From positions 1 through 64,000 of the forward strand of contig CAVXYK010000014.1 in NCBI GenBank assembly GCA_963765875.1: 64,000 nt of DNA. The letters are read 5' to 3'. The stretch comes from JAWKOK01 sp963765875. GTDB taxonomy: Bacteria > Chloroflexota > Anaerolineae > Caldilineales > Caldilineaceae. The notes beneath the pieces are model-generated. The model was not told the DNA's origin. It made no database searches and saw only the letters and a list, made by a program, of their open reading frames with translations. This document shows, one piece after another, positions 35,432 to 44,299 of this stretch. How positions within the stretch are numbered: position 1 is the first letter of the stretch; each line of letters starts with the position of its first letter. The translations under genes and the position numbers were made by a program.

Positions 35432-37246
35432 CTATTCCGTCTCAGCAAGATACATGTTGCTGATCAAGGAATCATTGCCCCAGTGCAATCCGGTGATGCC
35501 ATTGGCATCCGGTTCGCGGATCTGTTCACCCTGTACGTAGGGCTGCATGAGGTTGCCGGCAAAGCGGTGGGCAATAAAGACACCACCCACATCATCGACC
35601 AGGATGCGCTGTGCATCGCGGAACATCTGGTCGCGCTTCTCAGGATCGCCGACCAATACGCTGGCTTCACTTACCAATGTATCAAACTCGTCATTCTTCC
35701 AGGAATGGCGTCCGGATGAAGCCCAAATGCCCAACAGGTTGGCCGGATCCAGGAAGTCCATCCCGTAAGAGATGGCGCCGAACGGAAGTTCAGTCGGCTT
35801 TGCATTCATGGCATCGTTGTAGACCTTGTTGTCTTTGTTGGATACCTGGACGTCGATGTTCAGACATTCGGCAATCGAGGCTGCCGTGGCCTGGTAGACA
35901 GCCGCCATGGCGGGCGTCTCACCGCGCAACCACATCTCCTGGCTGGGGAAGCCTTCGCCATCGGGATAGCCGGCATCGGCCAGATGTTGCTGAGCCAGTT
36001 CACAATTATAGGCCTGATATTCAGCCAATTCGCCCTCTGTATCAGCCGACGGGTAACCTGGCATCAACATTGAAGTGGCCGGCATGGCCTTGATGGGCGT
36101 GAAGATATTCTCCACGATAGCGTCGCGATTTACCGCATGGGCAAACGCCTTGCGCACGTCCAGATTGTCGAACGGCGGGTTGTAGGTGTCGAACATCAGA
36201 TAGTCGGTGCGGAAGTCGCCAAAGTCACGCAGATAGTTGTCGCTCAACACCGGATCGGCCAGAATCAACTCAAAGTCGGCCGGCGTTAGTTTGTCAGCAG
36301 GCACCTGATCGATCTCGCCGTTCTGGAAGGAGAGGAAGAAGGTGTCCGGAGACATGAAGGTGCATTCGATGCGTTTGAGACGCGGCGGACGATAGCCATT
36401 ATAGGTCTCGTTGGCTTCGATGGCGATGAAGTTGCCCGGATCGAACTCGGCAAGCTTGAAGGGGCCGGACGTCACATGGGTCGCCGGATCACTGTTGTAG
36501 AGCGGGCCATGTTCTTCCAGGGCAGCCTTCTGCATCACCCATGAGAACTTCATGGTGCCGGGCAGCGGCGGGAAGGGTTCTTCGGTTTCAACTTCGAGCG
36601 TCAGATCATCAACTGCTCGAATACCCAACTCCTCGACCGGCACCTCGCCGGCGATTGCCTTGCTCCAGTTCTTGATGCCGCCGGGGCCCAGGAAGCTATG
36701 GAACCAGGCGAAGTCCCAACCGTGCTCGGGGCTTGCGCCCAGGCGGAAGGTGGCTTCGTAGTCATAGGCGGTCAAAGGCGTGCCGTCGCTCCAGACCTGA
36801 TCCGGCCTGAGCTTAAAGGTCCAGACGCGCCCATCTTCGGAAACTTCCCAGCTTTCGGCAGCGGCCGGAATCAGGTTGAAGTCTGTATCCAGCTCGACCA
36901 GCGGATCGCCGAATGTGTTGGAGAAATGGTCGCCATCGCAGTAGCGTTGGTAGACGGCTGAAAAGAAGTCGAAGGTCGTTGCATTCTGGTTGTTGTCGAA
37001 CCCGATTCTGCGCACCTGCTGATCATAGGGCAGCGCGTCTTCGGGCAGCGTCTCGCCAAAGGCAGTCATCATGGCATCACCGCTATCGGCTTCCATCGCA
37101 CCGGAATCGGCAGCCGGTGCTTCTTCAGCGGCCGGGGCCGCCGCGGGTGCGGCACAGCCGGACAGCAGCAACGCGAAAATCAAGGTTAGCGCAAGCGCCA
37201 GACCGGACCTGCGTCCGAATCTTGCACGACTTGGCATTTGGTTCAT
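35432..37246 (-). CDS. Peptide ABC transporter substrate-binding lipoprotein (OppA/DppA type, SBP_bac_5)
   Basis: A 604-residue exported lipoprotein (signal LALALTLIFALLLSGCAAP, lipobox LSGC) followed by an Ala/Pro/Glu-rich spacer and an SBP_bac_5 domain. Family features include ESWEVSEDGRVWTFKLRPDQ, TSGPFKLAEFDPGNF and NLDVRKAFAHAVNRDAIVEN. It binds peptides or related oligomers outside the membrane and delivers them to the OppBC pair. GGAGGG five bases before ATG 37246 supports the start. It is first in the operon oppA-oppB-oppC-cytochrome c. Confidence 0.92.
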   Translation of the reverse strand: MNQMPSRARFGRRSGLALALTLIFALLLSGCAAPAAAPAAEEAPAADSGAMEADSGDAMMTAFGETLPEDALPYDQQVRRIGFDNNQNATTFDFFSAVYQRYCDGDHFSNTFGDPLVELDTDFNLIPAAAESWEVSEDGRVWTFKLRPDQVWSDGTPLTAYDYEATFRLGASPEHGWDFAWFHSFLGPGGIKNWSKAIAGEVPVEELGIRAVDDLTLEVETEEPFPPLPGTMKFSWVMQKAALEEHGPLYNSDPATHVTSGPFKLAEFDPGNFIAIEANETYNGYRPPRLKRIECTFMSPDTFFLSFQNGEIDQVPADKLTPADFELILADPVLSDNYLRDFGDFRTDYLMFDTYNPPFDNLDVRKAFAHAVNRDAIVENIFTPIKAMPATSMLMPGYPSADTEGELAEYQAYNCELAQQHLADAGYPDGEGFPSQEMWLRGETPAMAAVYQATAASIAECLNIDVQVSNKDNKVYNDAMNAKPTELPFGAISYGMDFLDPANLLGIWASSGRHSWKNDEFDTLVSEASVLVGDPEKRDQMFRDAQRILVDDVGGVFIAHRFAGNLMQPYVQGEQIREPDANGITGLHWGNDSLISNMYLAETE

Positions 37247-37354
37247 CGTACCCTCCTATTTGGTTGGTGATTGAACAAACGGTTGAACAGAACAACGGAT
37301 CGAGTGATCCCACATCGGAGGTCGGGCATAGTGTAATCGGTTTTGAAGTGGGAT

Positions 37355-37376
37355 GCAAGTAAACGCAATCGTTTGC
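37355..37376. promoter_or_regulatory. Operator-like palindrome in the oppA/aminotransferase divergent region
   Basis: GTAAACG-CAAT-CGTTTGC (37359-37376 region) has the AAACG/CGTTT half-sites favoured by LacI-family repressors. It lies about 115 bases upstream of oppA and 140 upstream of the aminotransferase start. Suggestive only. Confidence 0.3.
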
Positions 37377-37512
37377 TGTGAAACGCCAAACCGTCACTTG
37401 CAGCCCTGAATTTCCTGAGTTACGATGCCGTCCATCTTTTATTTATTCAACACATAACCCTAGCGCAGGGGCCCACTGCTCCGCGCTACGAACTCGCCAG
37501 AATCGAGTCTCA

Positions 37513-38673
37513 ATGAACAACTTTCAGACGCGTCAGCCAGCGATTGCTTCCCAATTCCTATCGGACCCGGACGTCGCTTTCTTCAACCACGGCAGCTTCG
37601 GCGCCTGCCCGAAACCGGTCTTTGACGTCTATCAGTCCTGGCAACGCCGGCTAGAAGCGCAGCCTGTCGACTTCATCCAGCGACGCCTGCCCGATTTATT
37701 GGCCGAGGCGCGCCATTCAGCAGGCGAATTCGTGGGCGTTGACGGTGATCACATCGTCTTTGTGCCGAATGCGACTTACGGGATCAACGCCGTAGCCCGC
37801 TCGCTGAAGCTTGAACCCGGCGACGAGGTGCTGACCACCGATCATGAGTACGGCGCAGTTAACAACACGTGGCGTTTTCTCTGCGAGCGGAGCGGCGCTA
37901 CGTATATCAACCGGACGATTCCGCTGCCTTTCGAAAGTCCTGAAGCGGTGGTCGACAAACTCTGGGAAGGCGTCACCCCTCGCACCAAGGTGATCGCCTT
38001 TAGCCACATCACGTCGCCGACTGCGCTCATTCTACCGGCCGAGTTGATCTGCCAGCGGGCCAACGAGGCAGGCATCATCACGGTCATTGACGGCGCCCAC
38101 GCCCTAGGCCAGATCGATCTCGATTTCGCCGCCATGCAGCCAACCTTCTACACCGGCAATGCCCACAAGTGGCTGTGTGCACCCAAGGGTGCGGCCATCC
38201 TCTACGCAGCGCCCGACTTTGACCAGGTGTTGGAGCCGCTGGTGATCAGCCACGGCTGGACCCACGGCGACCTCGGCTCCAGACTGCTCGACTACTTCTC
38301 GTGGACCGGCACCATGGATCCGTCGGCCTATCTCTCTGTACCGACAGCCATTGCGTTTCAGAAGGAACACAACTGGCCGGCGGTGCGCGCTGCCTGCCAT
38401 GTCACAGCGCTGGAAACACGCAACCGGATCCAGGCGATCACTGGCCTGCCGCCGGTCTGCTCCGAAGACCATCACTGGTTCGAGCAGATGTTCACGGCGC
38501 GGCTGCCTGAGGTCGACAGGGTCGAATTGCGCAGCCGACTCTGGACCGAGTATAAGGTCGAAGTGCCGATCTCCGGCTATAGCGATGATCCGCTGATCCG
38601 CGTCTCCGTTCAGGCATACAACACGCCGGAACAGGTGGATCGGCTGATCGATGCACTGGAGGAGTTGCTGTAG
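37513..38673 (+). CDS. Class V aminotransferase (isopenicillin N epimerase / cysteine desulfurase-like)
   Basis: A 386-residue PLP enzyme from ATG 37513; open frame upstream has no good start. The N-terminal FFNHGSFGACPKPVFDVYQS and the central VIDGAHALGQIDLDF match the isopenicillin-N epimerase-like group. The Schiff-base Lys is in TGNAHKWLCAPKG. Members epimerise, transaminate or cleave amino-acid substrates, and the substrate here cannot be told. It is monocistronic, divergent from the peptide transporter. Confidence 0.85.
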   Translation: MNNFQTRQPAIASQFLSDPDVAFFNHGSFGACPKPVFDVYQSWQRRLEAQPVDFIQRRLPDLLAEARHSAGEFVGVDGDHIVFVPNATYGINAVARSLKLEPGDEVLTTDHEYGAVNNTWRFLCERSGATYINRTIPLPFESPEAVVDKLWEGVTPRTKVIAFSHITSPTALILPAELICQRANEAGIITVIDGAHALGQIDLDFAAMQPTFYTGNAHKWLCAPKGAAILYAAPDFDQVLEPLVISHGWTHGDLGSRLLDYFSWTGTMDPSAYLSVPTAIAFQKEHNWPAVRAACHVTALETRNRIQAITGLPPVCSEDHHWFEQMFTARLPEVDRVELRSRLWTEYKVEVPISGYSDDPLIRVSVQAYNTPEQVDRLIDALEELL

Positions 38674-38689
38674 GAACGCCGCCGGCGTG

Positions 38690-39106
38690 TCTACAGATCA
38701 TCGACAACCGTAGGGACAGGTCTGAGACCTGTCCCCGTCGCCACAACCATAACATCGTGGGCGTGTACAGAATTCGATATTCCATACGCGGGAGATATCG
38801 ATGATTTGAACCGGTGTGCAGCAACGGTTGAAGCCGGCTGCTAACAGCGAAAAGCGCCCTCAGGCGCTAACTTTCAGCCGCTGAGGCGGCTTCTCGCTGT
38901 TAGCGGCGGGATTCATCCCTGCCGAAACCGACGGCGACGCAAGACATAACGCTTAGCTTGATGCGCATGGGTCTCAGACCTGTCCCCGTCGCCACAACCA
39001 TAACATCGTGGGCGCGTACAGAATTCGATATTCCATACGCGGGAGATATCGATGTAAACAACGCGGGACAGGTCTGAGACCTGTCCCTACGCGATTTGAG
39101 GGACCT
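38690..39106. repeat. Cluster of direct and palindromic repeats
   Basis: Between the aminotransferase and DUF2961 genes lie two copies of a direct repeat of about 78 bp (38728-38803 and 38975-39053, differing at few bases). Three occurrences of the GGGACAGGTCTGAGACC half-palindrome family sit near 38714, 38970 and 39064. A 60-bp imperfect hairpin starts CTAACAGCGA at 38842. No coding capacity. It looks like a nested REP-type element cluster; the flanking genes converge on it. Confidence 0.7.
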
Positions 39107-40207
39107 CTAGATCACTTCGAGACCATCGGCGTCGGGCAGGGCCGGGAACGGTGCGTGCGGCTCCTGCTGATACCAGAAGGTCGTGGACGAGATATCATCC
39201 TGCAAGGGAAGGTAGCGGCGCTTGCCCTCTTTTCCAGACCGCCAGCCTAAGGCCTGGACGGTGACACGCAGATCCTCCTTGAAGCGGATGGGGTCCATGA
39301 CGTGCCAACGGTACATACCGAAGCGCTGCTGGCTGCGGTAGAGGCCGTCGGTTTTGATCACCTGCGGCAGTCCCTGGTAGGCCGTCGAATGGACGCCGTA
39401 CTGCCCCATGGGATGCTCCCAATCCCAGGCTCCGCCGAAGTAGTCCTCGGTGCCCGTCCCGCAGATGGTCGGCCAATCGGTGTCACCGTCCATGAAAAAC
39501 TTGACCTCACCCTCGCCCCACCAACCGTTGTTATTGACGCCCCAGGCCAGGTAAGTGCCGACATAGTGGCCCTGGCCCTGCACGCCGTCGAGCAGTACGT
39601 GGTCCTCCATGTAAGGCAGCGGATTGCTGCGCCGCCACTGGGCATGGAAGTAGGCGCTGTCCTCGGGGACGTCGGTCAGAGCGTAGGTGACCTGATAGTA
39701 GAATCCCTTCAGCTCATCAGGGCTTACGTTTTCTATCGTGATGCGGGCGCGACGACGGAAGGGCATCTCCCAGTAGCTATTGAAGCCGCCTGCAGGATTG
39801 ACAGCCACCGGTATGGAGCTGATGTTGCAGCGCTCGCACCATCCATTGGCAAAGAAGTCGCCAATCGGCGTCTCAACAGAAGGGGTCTCCTCGTCATCCC
39901 AGTAGATGCGCAATACGATTCGTCGCCAAAAGCTTGGGTGCAGCGTGAGCCAGATATGCTGGATGGCCCCCGGTCCTTCGATATCGGCCAGCGTCACGGT
40001 CTCATTGCCGCCGACATTGATAGAGGGCGAGACCTTCCAGCCTTGCCCCAGTTCGCGCGCGGCCACAGCGCCGGTCCCTTCAGTGGCCTTGCCGCCGCCA
40101 CCTTTGCTGCCGTCGAAATTCTCGGCGCTGATCGATCTCGTCTTCGCATCAGAGAGTCGCGAGAGATTTCCCAGGTGCATGCCAAGTCCGTTAAACGTTG
40201 AAGACAT
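39107..40207 (-). CDS. DUF2961 protein (GH172-like)
   Basis: A 366-residue protein without a signal peptide. It has the DUF2961 double jelly-roll pattern: GGNETVTLADIEGPGAIQHI near residues 65-85, YWDDEETPSVETPIGDFF with the acidic pair near 105-120, WEMPFRRRARITIEN, and CGTGTEDYFGGAWDW near 265-280, which carries the conserved Glu. The family includes difructose-anhydride and arabinofuranoside-acting enzymes (GH172), so this is probably a glycoside hydrolase on furanosides. AAGGAGA lies seven bases before the start. The neighbouring AfuABC-type transporter may import its product or substrate, but that is only context. Confidence 0.85.
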   Translation of the reverse strand: MSSTFNGLGMHLGNLSRLSDAKTRSISAENFDGSKGGGGKATEGTGAVAARELGQGWKVSPSINVGGNETVTLADIEGPGAIQHIWLTLHPSFWRRIVLRIYWDDEETPSVETPIGDFFANGWCERCNISSIPVAVNPAGGFNSYWEMPFRRRARITIENVSPDELKGFYYQVTYALTDVPEDSAYFHAQWRRSNPLPYMEDHVLLDGVQGQGHYVGTYLAWGVNNNGWWGEGEVKFFMDGDTDWPTICGTGTEDYFGGAWDWEHPMGQYGVHSTAYQGLPQVIKTDGLYRSQQRFGMYRWHVMDPIRFKEDLRVTVQALGWRSGKEGKRRYLPLQDDISSTTFWYQQEPHAPFPALPDADGLEVI

Positions 40208-40462
40208 CGGTTTCTCCTTGTACTGAATGGTCGCAGATTCTGGTATGAATCGCCCGTTTTATGCCACAGGTCAGTTCACTGTAATACGCCGTTTTCGCCA
40301 CAGATTCATGCAGATAAAAGCAGGATGGGACACAGATAATACAGCCAATAAACTGGATGTCTGAAAACGTCTGTGAATATCCCGTATTTATCTGTGGCAA
40401 TCTGTGACGAACTCTAGTTTCTACAGCAGACCCACATCACATTTTCGTATTTTTCAAGCAAA
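40208..40462. repeat. Intergenic repeat-like stretch
   Basis: No gene. It contains near-inverted copies of ACAGATT/AATCTGTG words (near 40301-40307 and 40399-40407), resembling a stretch at 44125-44160. This is a dispersed, non-coding repeat type. Confidence 0.4.
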
Positions 40463-40491
40463 TTGACAACCACAGTAATGTGGGCTACATT
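40463..40491 (+). promoter_or_regulatory. Sigma70 promoter of the AfuABC-type operon
   Basis: A perfect TTGACA (40463-40468), a 17-base spacer and TACATT (40486-40491), 75 bases before the binding-protein ATG. It is the best promoter match in the window. Confidence 0.75.
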
Positions 40492-40565
40492 TTAGGTCTA
40501 CACGCCGTCTGTTTTTTTTTCGGTAGCAATTTCCAACTTTTCCATAAACCAAGAAGGAGAATCCG

Positions 40566-41648
40566 ATGAAACGATCTGTTCCTTTTCTGGTCACTGTCGC
40601 TGTCTTCGTGCTGATTGCGATGTCATTTGCTGGTTGTGTGGCGCCGCCACCGCCGGCAGCACCCGCAGCAGAGAGCGACGGCGAGATCGCCGCCAGCACC
40701 GAGCTGAATGTGCTCTGTACGCCACAGGTCCAGTGGTGCGAGGGCATGAAGGCCGAGTTTGAGGCGGCTAACCCTGATATTACCGTCAACTTCGTGCGGA
40801 TGTCCAGCGGCGAATCACTGACCCGACTGCGCAACGAGCGCGACAATCCCCAGTTCGACATCTGGTGGGGCGGTCCGGTCGACAGCTTCATCGCCGCTGC
40901 CCAGGAAGGCCTGCTCGAACCCTACGACTCGCCCAACGCGGCCAACATCCTGGACCCGGATCTGATGCTCGATCCGGACAACAACTGGGCCGGCATCTAC
41001 GTTGGTTCACTCGGGTTCGCCACCAACCAGAACTGGTTGGATGAGAATCCCGGCGTGGAACCGCCCACGAGTTGGGAAGATCTGCTGAAGCCAGAGTTCG
41101 CCGGCCAGTTGATGGTCGCCCACCCCTCCAGTTCGGGCACCTCCTACACCGCGCTCTGCACCATCGTGCAGATGATGGGCGAAGAGGCGGCCTGGGACTA
41201 CTTGAGCGACTACGCCGGTCAGGTACTCCAGTTCACCAAAAGCGGCTCGGCTCCGGGTCGCTTCGTGGGCCAGGGCGAAGCCGCCGTCGGCATCGTCTTC
41301 TCCCATGACATCGTCGCTGAAATCGAGAAGGGTTCGCCCCTGGTGCTGACCTTCCCTGAAGAAGGTACCGGCTACGAAATCGGCGGCATGGGCATCATCA
41401 AAGGCGCAGCCCATCCTGATGCAGCCCAAAAGTGGTTCGATTGGGCGCTGGATCCCGCAACCCAGGAACTCGGTCCTCAGTATGAGGCCTATCAGGCTCC
41501 TACTGTTGAGGGTGCTTCGGCCTCTCGTCCCGAACTGCTGGCAGTCAACCTGATCGACTATGACTTCGAGTATTGCGGTTCACACAAGAAAGAATTCGTC
41601 GACCGCTTCATCAACGAGATTGCCAGCGCCGACGCCTTGAAAGAATAG
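40566..41648 (+). CDS. ABC transporter substrate-binding lipoprotein (AfuA/FbpA-like)
   Basis: A 360-residue exported protein with the signal VTVAVFVLIAMSFAGCVAP (lipobox FAGC), then a class-1 periplasmic-binding fold. Markers are TELNVLCTPQVQWCEGMKAE, FDIWWGGPVDSFIAAAQEG, SSGTSYTALCTIVQMMG and KSGSAPGRFVGQGEAAVGIV. The closest families bind ferric iron, 2-aminoethylphosphonate or sugar phosphates (AfuA); the Ser-Gly-rich phosphate-loop-like SSSGTS supports an anionic ligand. It is first of three transporter genes, followed by an intercistronic stem-loop. Confidence 0.88.
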   Translation: MKRSVPFLVTVAVFVLIAMSFAGCVAPPPPAAPAAESDGEIAASTELNVLCTPQVQWCEGMKAEFEAANPDITVNFVRMSSGESLTRLRNERDNPQFDIWWGGPVDSFIAAAQEGLLEPYDSPNAANILDPDLMLDPDNNWAGIYVGSLGFATNQNWLDENPGVEPPTSWEDLLKPEFAGQLMVAHPSSSGTSYTALCTIVQMMGEEAAWDYLSDYAGQVLQFTKSGSAPGRFVGQGEAAVGIVFSHDIVAEIEKGSPLVLTFPEEGTGYEIGGMGIIKGAAHPDAAQKWFDWALDPATQELGPQYEAYQAPTVEGASASRPELLAVNLIDYDFEYCGSHKKEFVDRFINEIASADALKE

Positions 41649-41696
41649 CGTCATTAAAGTCTGCGCAATTTGCTGATGCGCAGCATGACGTTCACA

Positions 41697-41731
41697 AGAA
41701 GACCGGCTTTGTGCATAAGCCGGTCTTCTTA
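41697..41731 (+). promoter_or_regulatory. Intercistronic stem-loop between binding protein and permease
   Basis: A perfect 14-bp inverted repeat (41697-41710 with 41718-41731), 7-nt loop, 48 bases after the binding-protein stop. A weaker hairpin (TGCGCA arms) precedes it at 41663-41682. Probably attenuates or stabilises so that the binding protein is made in excess. Confidence 0.65.
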
Positions 41732-41757
41732 CCACACAGACCAAACAGATATCGCAT

Positions 41758-44040
41758 ATGACATCTAACGCAGCCTCGACAAGTCGTTCCGCTCTCTGGC
41801 GACGCTGGCAAGAGTTACGCCTCATCGGACAGGACCCGATCCTGGCCATGGGCCTACTTGTTGTCGGGATCTTCGTCTTTCTGTTCGTGGCGTTGCCGCT
41901 CTTCAGCGTCGTCGTACAGGGCTTCTTCGATCCGGACACGGGCGAACTGAGCTTCGAATACTTCACGCACTACACCGATCCCTATTACCGCCAGTACAGT
42001 TGGCAAGTTGTTATCAACACCATGGAGATGGGGCTAGGCACGGCCACCTTCGGCACCATTCTGGGATTCATCTTTGCCTACACCATGGTGCGATGTAGCG
42101 TGCCCTTTGCACGATTCTTCCACATCTTCACGCTGCTGCCGACCATCTCGCCCCCTTTCGCCATCGCCATCGCCACCATTCTGCTCTTTGGACGCAGCGG
42201 GCTGATCACCAGGCAGGTTTTCGGCATGCGCTTCACCCAAGGCATGAATGACGTCTATGGCCTGGACGGCCTCATATTTGTCCAGACCATCACCTTTTTT
42301 CCGGTCGCCTACCTGATCATCCGCTCCATGCTTGAGCACATCGATGCCTCCATGGAAGAGGCGGCACTAAGCCTGGGTGCGAGCAAGTTTCACATCTTCC
42401 GCACGGTGACCATGCCGTTGCTGGTGCCGGGGCTGGCAGGATCGTTCCTGCTGCTTTTTGTGGAGTCACTGGCCGATCTGGGTAACCCCCTGCTGCTGGG
42501 CGGCAATTTTACCGTACTTTCGACCGAAATTTTCCTGGCTGTCAACGGCCAATATGATCAGCAGAAGGCAGCTGCCCTGTCTCTGATCCTGCTCATTCCG
42601 ACCCTCACCATTTTCGTTCTGCAGAGATACTATGTCAGCCGGCGCTCCTACGTGGCCGTGACCGGCAAGCCGACGACCGGACGCATCATGGTCAAGGAGC
42701 CGCTGATTCGCTGGACGTTCATCATCATCACCTTCCTGGTGATTGTGCTGATCATGGTCCTCTATATGTCGATCTTTCTCGGCTCGTTCACGCGGCTCTG
42801 GGGCATCGACTACTCACTCGATTTCAGCCACTATCAAGCGGCGCTGGGCCGCGGGCTCAACGCCATTCTGTCGACGACCTTCCTGTCAGCTGTCGCTACG
42901 CCCATCGCCGGACTGGTCGGCATGATCATCGCCTTCATGGTGGTGCGTCGCAACTTCGCCGGCAAGCAGACGCTCGACTTTGTCTCCAATCTGGGCGGCG
43001 CGGTGCCGGGCACCATTTTGGGCATCGGCTACATCGTCGCCTTCATCGGTTCGCCCAGCTTTGCCGTCATCCTGGTCTATCTGGCGCTGGCGGGATTTTT
43101 GGTGACCAAGGTCGTGGAGCAGCGCTGGAAGCAGGTTGTGCTCATGGTGACCGGATTCGTACTGGGATATGGCATCAACTGGCTGCCCTACTTGCTCGGC
43201 ATGACTGAAGACGGCTGGCGCTACATGCTGGCTGCCGGATTCTTGGCACTGGCAGCGTTGGCCTGGTTCGTGGCCGAGCCCGACAAACGCAAGCCGATCG
43301 TTCTCACCCTGGCGGCCATGGCAGGCATGTTGGTGATCTACAACCTGACGCCATTGCTGCTGGTGCCCATGGCGCGCTCGGGCCGGGCCATCACCAACCC
43401 GACGCTCTCCAAGATCGTGTTGCGTCTGGTCTCGTTTATCGGCGTCTTCACACGGCCGACCATGACCATGCTGGGCTTCACCTATCTTGCAATCAGTGTC
43501 TTCATCGTCTTGCAGATTCGCGCCAAAATGCGGGCGCTGTTCGCAACGATACTGATGGCCTTCTGTGCCTCGCTGACCTTCTTCGGCACGCCGCTGGCGT
43601 TGGTCGGCACGCCCTACATCATCATCGCCGCCTATGCCGTTCGCAGCCTGCCGGCCTCGGTTCGAGCAGGCGTGGCTGCACTTCAGCAGATCGATCCGTC
43701 GATTGAGGAAGCGTCAAACAGCCTGGGCGCGGACTCACAGTACACCTTCCGAAACGTGACGCTTCCACTGATTCTGCCCGCCTTCATCGCCGGCCTCATC
43801 TTCGCCTTCGCACGGCACATGACCAGCCTGTCAGCCGTCATCTTCCTGACCACGCCGGAATGGCCGATTCTGACCGTCTGGATCCTCAGCGAGGTCGAAC
43901 AAGGCGGCATGTCCACAGCCGCAGCCTACTCAATGATTCTGATTTTCATCGTGCTCATCGCCATCGGCCTCATGTACTGGTGGCTCGGGCGCCAGTTTGG
44001 CGGCAGCGAAAACGTGGACCTGTCTGTGGGGGCGGGATAA
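41758..44040 (+). CDS. ABC transporter permease, two fused permease domains (AfuB/FbpB type)
   Basis: A 760-residue membrane protein with two BPD_transp_1 units of about six helices each. The EAA loops are EEAALSLGASKFHIFRTVTM near residues 200-220 and EEASNSLGADSQYTFRNVTL near 650-670. Between them lie extra hydrophobic segments (about residues 430-560), which makes it longer than the common 500-560-residue ferric-iron permease. Expected to form the whole channel as one chain. It lies 109 bp after the binding-protein gene, 260 bp before the ATPase gene. Confidence 0.9.
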   Translation: MTSNAASTSRSALWRRWQELRLIGQDPILAMGLLVVGIFVFLFVALPLFSVVVQGFFDPDTGELSFEYFTHYTDPYYRQYSWQVVINTMEMGLGTATFGTILGFIFAYTMVRCSVPFARFFHIFTLLPTISPPFAIAIATILLFGRSGLITRQVFGMRFTQGMNDVYGLDGLIFVQTITFFPVAYLIIRSMLEHIDASMEEAALSLGASKFHIFRTVTMPLLVPGLAGSFLLLFVESLADLGNPLLLGGNFTVLSTEIFLAVNGQYDQQKAAALSLILLIPTLTIFVLQRYYVSRRSYVAVTGKPTTGRIMVKEPLIRWTFIIITFLVIVLIMVLYMSIFLGSFTRLWGIDYSLDFSHYQAALGRGLNAILSTTFLSAVATPIAGLVGMIIAFMVVRRNFAGKQTLDFVSNLGGAVPGTILGIGYIVAFIGSPSFAVILVYLALAGFLVTKVVEQRWKQVVLMVTGFVLGYGINWLPYLLGMTEDGWRYMLAAGFLALAALAWFVAEPDKRKPIVLTLAAMAGMLVIYNLTPLLLVPMARSGRAITNPTLSKIVLRLVSFIGVFTRPTMTMLGFTYLAISVFIVLQIRAKMRALFATILMAFCASLTFFGTPLALVGTPYIIIAAYAVRSLPASVRAGVAALQQIDPSIEEASNSLGADSQYTFRNVTLPLILPAFIAGLIFAFARHMTSLSAVIFLTTPEWPILTVWILSEVEQGGMSTAAAYSMILIFIVLIAIGLMYWWLGRQFGGSENVDLSVGAG

Positions 44041-44287
44041 TAGCGATGACTCTACTTCGAAAACGCCTATTTCACCACGGAGGCACGGAGGAGGCACAGA
44101 GTTCACAGAGGAAAAGCACTTTCAATCTGTGGTTATCGGCGTCAATCTGTGGCGAAAAAGGCTTTTTGCAATGGAGTCAGCGGTAGTACGCGGATTGGGC
44201 GGATGAAGCGGATACCCGCGATTTCATTTCCTTTTTTATCCGCGTGGATCCGCCTGATCCGCCCAATTCCGTTCCATCGAAACAACG
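44041..44287. repeat. Intergenic repeat between permease and ATPase genes
   Basis: It contains CACGGAGGCACGGAGG-type repeats, AATCTGTGG words, and a long imperfect inverted repeat (CGGATTGGGCGGAT near 44192 with ATCCGCCCAATTCCG near 44257). A related copy lies at 57790-57885. Non-coding; it separates two genes of one transport system. Confidence 0.5.
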
Positions 44288-44299
44288 CAGGAGAAAAGA

